Notes under the pieces: model-generated
What the model was told of the DNA's origin: nothing
Database searches by the model: none
What the model saw: the letters and a program-made list of their open reading frames with translations, nothing else
In this document: piece by piece, positions 61,451 to 64,000 of the stretch
Layout of the letters: the number at the start of each line of letters is the position of its first letter
Numbering within the stretch: the first letter of the stretch is position 1
Made by a program: the position numbers and the translations under genes
Source: CAZIHO01 sp964538875
Lineage (GTDB): Bacteria > Pseudomonadota > Gammaproteobacteria > Chromatiales > Chromatiaceae
Direction: 5' to 3'
NCBI GenBank assembly: GCA_964538875.1
Contig: CAZIHO010000003.1
Coordinates: 1-64,000, forward strand
Length of the DNA: 64,000 nucleotides

Positions 61451-61864
61451 ATGTTTCCCGTTCCCGTCCACAGCGGCAGTCCCGACAAGCGGAAGCTACT
61501 CAGGCTATTCGAGCAATTGAGTCCTGCAGATCAGGGCACCCTGCTGCAATTCGCCGCATTTCTTGCTTCGCGCCAAGCTGCGTCTGTGACCGAACCCGTG
61601 CCGCCCGCCGAACCTAAGCCCATGCCCAGGCCGGCCAAGGAGTCGGTGGTGGGGGCGATCAAACGCCTGTCGGCCAGCTATTTCATGCTGGAGCGCCAAG
61701 ATCTGCTCAATGAAACAGCAGCCCTCATGAGCGCCCATGTGGTGCAGGGGCGTCCGGCCCCGGACGTGATCGACCAACTGGAGCAGTTGTTCCGGGTCCA
61801 TTACCAACGTTATCTGGGCGCCCAGGACCAGACCGCCGCGCTACCGGGAACCGTCGACTTGTAG
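61451..61864 (+). CDS. Unrecognised 137-aa protein after LysR
   Basis: A 137-residue soluble protein. N-terminal helix DKRKLLRLFEQLSPADQGTL then LQFAAFLASRQAA resembles a short regulator-like helix-loop; a Pro-rich linker (VPPAEPKPMPRPAKES) joins a second helical part (VVGAIKRLSASYFMLERQDL). No catalytic motif, signal peptide or membrane segment. It begins 9 bases after lysR, so it is probably co-expressed with it. Its family is not known to me. Confidence 0.7.
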   Translation: MFPVPVHSGSPDKRKLLRLFEQLSPADQGTLLQFAAFLASRQAASVTEPVPPAEPKPMPRPAKESVVGAIKRLSASYFMLERQDLLNETAALMSAHVVQGRPAPDVIDQLEQLFRVHYQRYLGAQDQTAALPGTVDL

Positions 61865-61880
61865 CTCGACGGGCTTGCTC

Positions 61881-61934
61881 GCCTAGTACGGGTCAGGGGA
61901 CCGGGCTGCCCCGTCCCCGGCCTGACCCCTAGGC
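61881..61934. terminator. Long palindrome between converging genes
   Basis: GCCTAG and CTAGGC (outer) and GGGTCAGG/CCTGACCC (inner) frame a further GGGGAC/GTCCCC stem, an imperfect hairpin of 54 bases between the stops of two converging genes. It may serve both strands; no T-run. Confidence 0.55.
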
Positions 61935-61943
61935 GGACGACAA

Positions 61944-64000
61944 TTAGCGGGAGAAATGGCCGGAAAAGTCGTAGTCTAGTTGGTCTCGCGGCCCCTGGAT
62001 GGCATTGCCCTGGACGAAATCCGCCCCGGATAGCCATTGCTCGGCGATCTGGCGGGGATCGTCTACGCGTGGGATGATGACCCGCACCCCTAACTCATGG
62101 GCGCGCCGGACCAGGTCGGCCACCACTTGGTGGTCCGCCTGCATCAGCTTATCCACCACCTTCACGTACTGAGGCGCGAGGTAATTGAGAACTTTGTACG
62201 ACGACTCGTTATGTCCAAACCGGGCCAGGGAAGTGGCTACGCCCATGTCGCGCAGGGCGCCGATTAACTCCCGGCCGCGCTTTAAGTCCACCGCCATGTC
62301 CACCAGATTGAATTCCAGGATCAAGCCGGTCCCCACCAGCAACCGGCGCCTGAGCTGGTCCCGCAGCCAGTCGGCCACCTTGCCATCCGCCAGGGTTTCC
62401 ACCGACTGGGGAATTAGCAATTGCAGTTGATTGCCCGCTTTGCGCCGGTTATCCAACACCGCCAAGGCGTGGGATAGCACCCAGCGGTCGATCTGCATCA
62501 TGAGCCCGGCTTGACGCGCCTCTGGCTGAAATTCCGGGGCCGTGACCTGGTCGCCATCCTCGGTCTTCAGCCGGAGCATCACTTCGTAATTTTCCGTCCC
62601 CTTATCCGACAGGTTGACGAAGGGTTGGTAGAGCACTTGAAATCCATCCATACGCAACGCGTCCCGGACCAAATCGGCCAGGTTCCAGCGCGGGATATCC
62701 TGGTCCGAGGACTGGGTTTGAGGAACTTGTTGCTGAAATACCCGGATCTGGCTGCCGCCATGGGTTTTGGCGTCGGCACACGCCTTGGCGGCACGACTCA
62801 TGATGCCGGCCGCGTCCGTAAGGCCCGCGTCGATGACGCACACGCCGATGCTGACTGTAGGCTGGAAGCGCAGTTGCTCCAGGTGAAAGCGGCTTTGGGA
62901 AATGTTTTGCACCAGGGACTCCGCCAGTTGGATCAGATTGCGATCCGCAGGGCGCTTGGCGAGCAATCCGAAGCCATCCTCGCTGATCCGGGTGGTAATG
63001 TCCTGAATCTCCGCATAGGCGGCGATCAAGACGCCAAGCTCCGCCAGCAGTGCTTCGGTGGCGGCAGGCCCGAATTCCTGGAGGATGGTGTCCCGGCGAT
63101 CCAAGCTGATGTAGAGAACGCCGCGTGCGGCAGGCTGGAGACCGCCGGTCACTAGGACATGATCTAGGCGCTCAAAGAAATGGCGGCGGTGAAAGAGTCC
63201 GGTCAAGGGGTCCCGTTGGGAACGGCCCAGGGACTGGGCTTGCAATGCCCGTGCCCGTTGCACCCGGTTCTTGATAATGGAAATCAGTTGGCGGGGCCGG
63301 ATAGGTTTGGCGATGAAGTCATCGCCACCCACGCTCAGGGCATTCAGTTGCTTGTCCGTATCCTGTTCGCCGGATAAGAAAACAATGGGGATACCGACAA
63401 ATTCGGACTGCTCGCGGATGATGCTGGTCAGCTCAATGCCATCCGCGCCAGGCATATAAAGATCCATGAGAATAAGGTCAGGCCGGAAGGCATCCAGCGT
63501 GTCCAGAACCTGCATGGGCTCCGTCACCGAGCAGGGTTCCATGTCCGCCTTGCGCAAGATGGCAGCCGCGAAATCCGCCTGCTGGGGATCATCATCCACC
63601 ACCATGATTCGAAAAGGTCCCCCGCTTCCCGAACTCGCCAACTGGCGTACCCGCGCCGCCACCTCCGCCACATCAATGGGGATGCCAAAAAAGGCGTCCG
63701 CGCCCGCTCGCATGGCGACCAGGCGGGTTTCCACGTCGCTACTGGGAGAAATCAGGATCACGGCCGGCGCGGAACCCTTGGATGCCTTCAGCGCGGCCAA
63801 CTTTTCCACTACCAGTTTGCCGCCCGGCAGCATACGGGCATCCAGGATCAAGGCGGCGGGTGACTCCTCGGTCAATTTGGCGAGCAGGCTATCGGTGGAC
63901 TGGAACCGGATCACCTTGAAATTCAGTATTTCCAGGGCTGTGACCAAGTCCGGGGCCATGGTTTCGTCCGGGCGCAAATAGAAAATCCGGGAACGTTTAT
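61944..64000 (-). CDS. REC-REC-GGDEF-EAL protein, degenerate, cut by window edge
   Basis: The reading frame enters from beyond the right edge: codons for RIFYLRPDETMAPD precede any usable ATG and look like the first strand of a receiver domain, so the true start is outside. The visible 680 residues hold two receivers (Asp in LILDARMLPGG and in LMDLYMPGADG), a GGDEF-like part with ISEDGFGLLAKR instead of the signature, and an EAL-like part with YEVMLRLK and ARFGH. It is likely a non-catalytic c-di-GMP receptor with two phospho-inputs. No kinase is adjacent. Confidence 0.85.
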   Translation of the reverse strand, partial: KRSRIFYLRPDETMAPDLVTALEILNFKVIRFQSTDSLLAKLTEESPAALILDARMLPGGKLVVEKLAALKASKGSAPAVILISPSSDVETRLVAMRAGADAFFGIPIDVAEVAARVRQLASSGSGGPFRIMVVDDDPQQADFAAAILRKADMEPCSVTEPMQVLDTLDAFRPDLILMDLYMPGADGIELTSIIREQSEFVGIPIVFLSGEQDTDKQLNALSVGGDDFIAKPIRPRQLISIIKNRVQRARALQAQSLGRSQRDPLTGLFHRRHFFERLDHVLVTGGLQPAARGVLYISLDRRDTILQEFGPAATEALLAELGVLIAAYAEIQDITTRISEDGFGLLAKRPADRNLIQLAESLVQNISQSRFHLEQLRFQPTVSIGVCVIDAGLTDAAGIMSRAAKACADAKTHGGSQIRVFQQQVPQTQSSDQDIPRWNLADLVRDALRMDGFQVLYQPFVNLSDKGTENYEVMLRLKTEDGDQVTAPEFQPEARQAGLMMQIDRWVLSHALAVLDNRRKAGNQLQLLIPQSVETLADGKVADWLRDQLRRRLLVGTGLILEFNLVDMAVDLKRGRELIGALRDMGVATSLARFGHNESSYKVLNYLAPQYVKVVDKLMQADHQVVADLVRRAHELGVRVIIPRVDDPRQIAEQWLSGADFVQGNAIQGPRDQLDYDFSGHFSR

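Noticed and set aside
1..64000. CRISPR array, insertion sequence or prophage
   Set aside because: No regularly spaced direct repeats, transposase, integrase or phage structural genes were seen on either strand.

Overview
The window is one high-GC chromosomal stretch (about 65% G+C by eye) from a gammaproteobacterium. The evidence is conserved gene order (topA-smg-dprA-LysM back to back with def-fmt-rsmB), the epmA-efp / epmB elongation factor P module, EttA, DksA with the classic gammaproteobacterial C-terminus, and a degenerate FimX-type protein. The mixture of an NAD-linked [NiFe] hydrogenase with NtrYX suggests a purple-sulfur, sulfur-oxidising or methanotroph-like lineage, but I cannot name the genus. 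The sequence comes from a scaffolded draft: a 100-N gap lies at 54525-54624, and the same 55 bases lie on both sides of it, so the gap is almost certainly a contig-overlap artefact inside one gene.

Layout. 1-9.4 kb: succinate-semialdehyde dehydrogenase, a very small unannotated ORF, then a leftward block (hemF, tsaC, purE, topA, smg, dprA, LysM protein). 9.6-16.6 kb: a tightly overlapping rightward operon (def, fmt, rsmB, DUF4390, ntrY, ntrX). 16.6-18.2 kb: an AT-rich islet with an orphan HsdR-N-like nuclease. 18.3-22.1 kb: TPR protein, a Tat-type aldo/keto reductase-ferredoxin, a DUF6599-like envelope protein, dksA, ssb. 22.1-28.8 kb: surface polysaccharide genes (rfbBACD; glycosyltransferase, deacetylase and UPF0104 membrane protein on the other strand), with two tiny related-looking membrane proteins between them. 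28.9-34.4 kb: thiolase, psd and the EF-P lysylation module.

34.5-44.8 kb: an unrecognised 593-aa protein next to a FimX-like REC-PAS-GGDEF-EAL protein, an RND pump without its adaptor, an unrecognised 388-aa protein, a membrane protein and a two-REC response regulator. 45-50.2 kb: L,D-transpeptidase, Nudix hydrolase, galE, then a striking run of five consecutive different hairpins ahead of ettA. 50.2-53.3 kb: feoABC iron(II) uptake. 53.4-54.7 kb: an orphan RND adaptor. 54.9-60.1 kb: hoxFUYHW, a bidirectional NAD-reducing [NiFe] hydrogenase with its own protease. 60.1-64 kb: tRNA-Ala(GGC), tRNA-Glu(TTC), a LysR regulator with a palindromic operator candidate, a small unknown protein, and a second degenerate REC-REC-GGDEF-EAL protein running off the right edge.

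Most of the window is core genome. The parts most worth a second look are the five-hairpin array at 48355-48499, the AT-rich nuclease islet at 16.6-18.2 kb, the paired tiny membrane proteins at 25.5-26.0 kb, the altered ATPase motifs of NtrX, the aldo/keto reductase-DUF6599 pair and the two apparently non-catalytic c-di-GMP proteins. I saw no CRISPR array, insertion sequence, integrase or phage genes. All functional calls are by reading the translated sequence; no database search was run.
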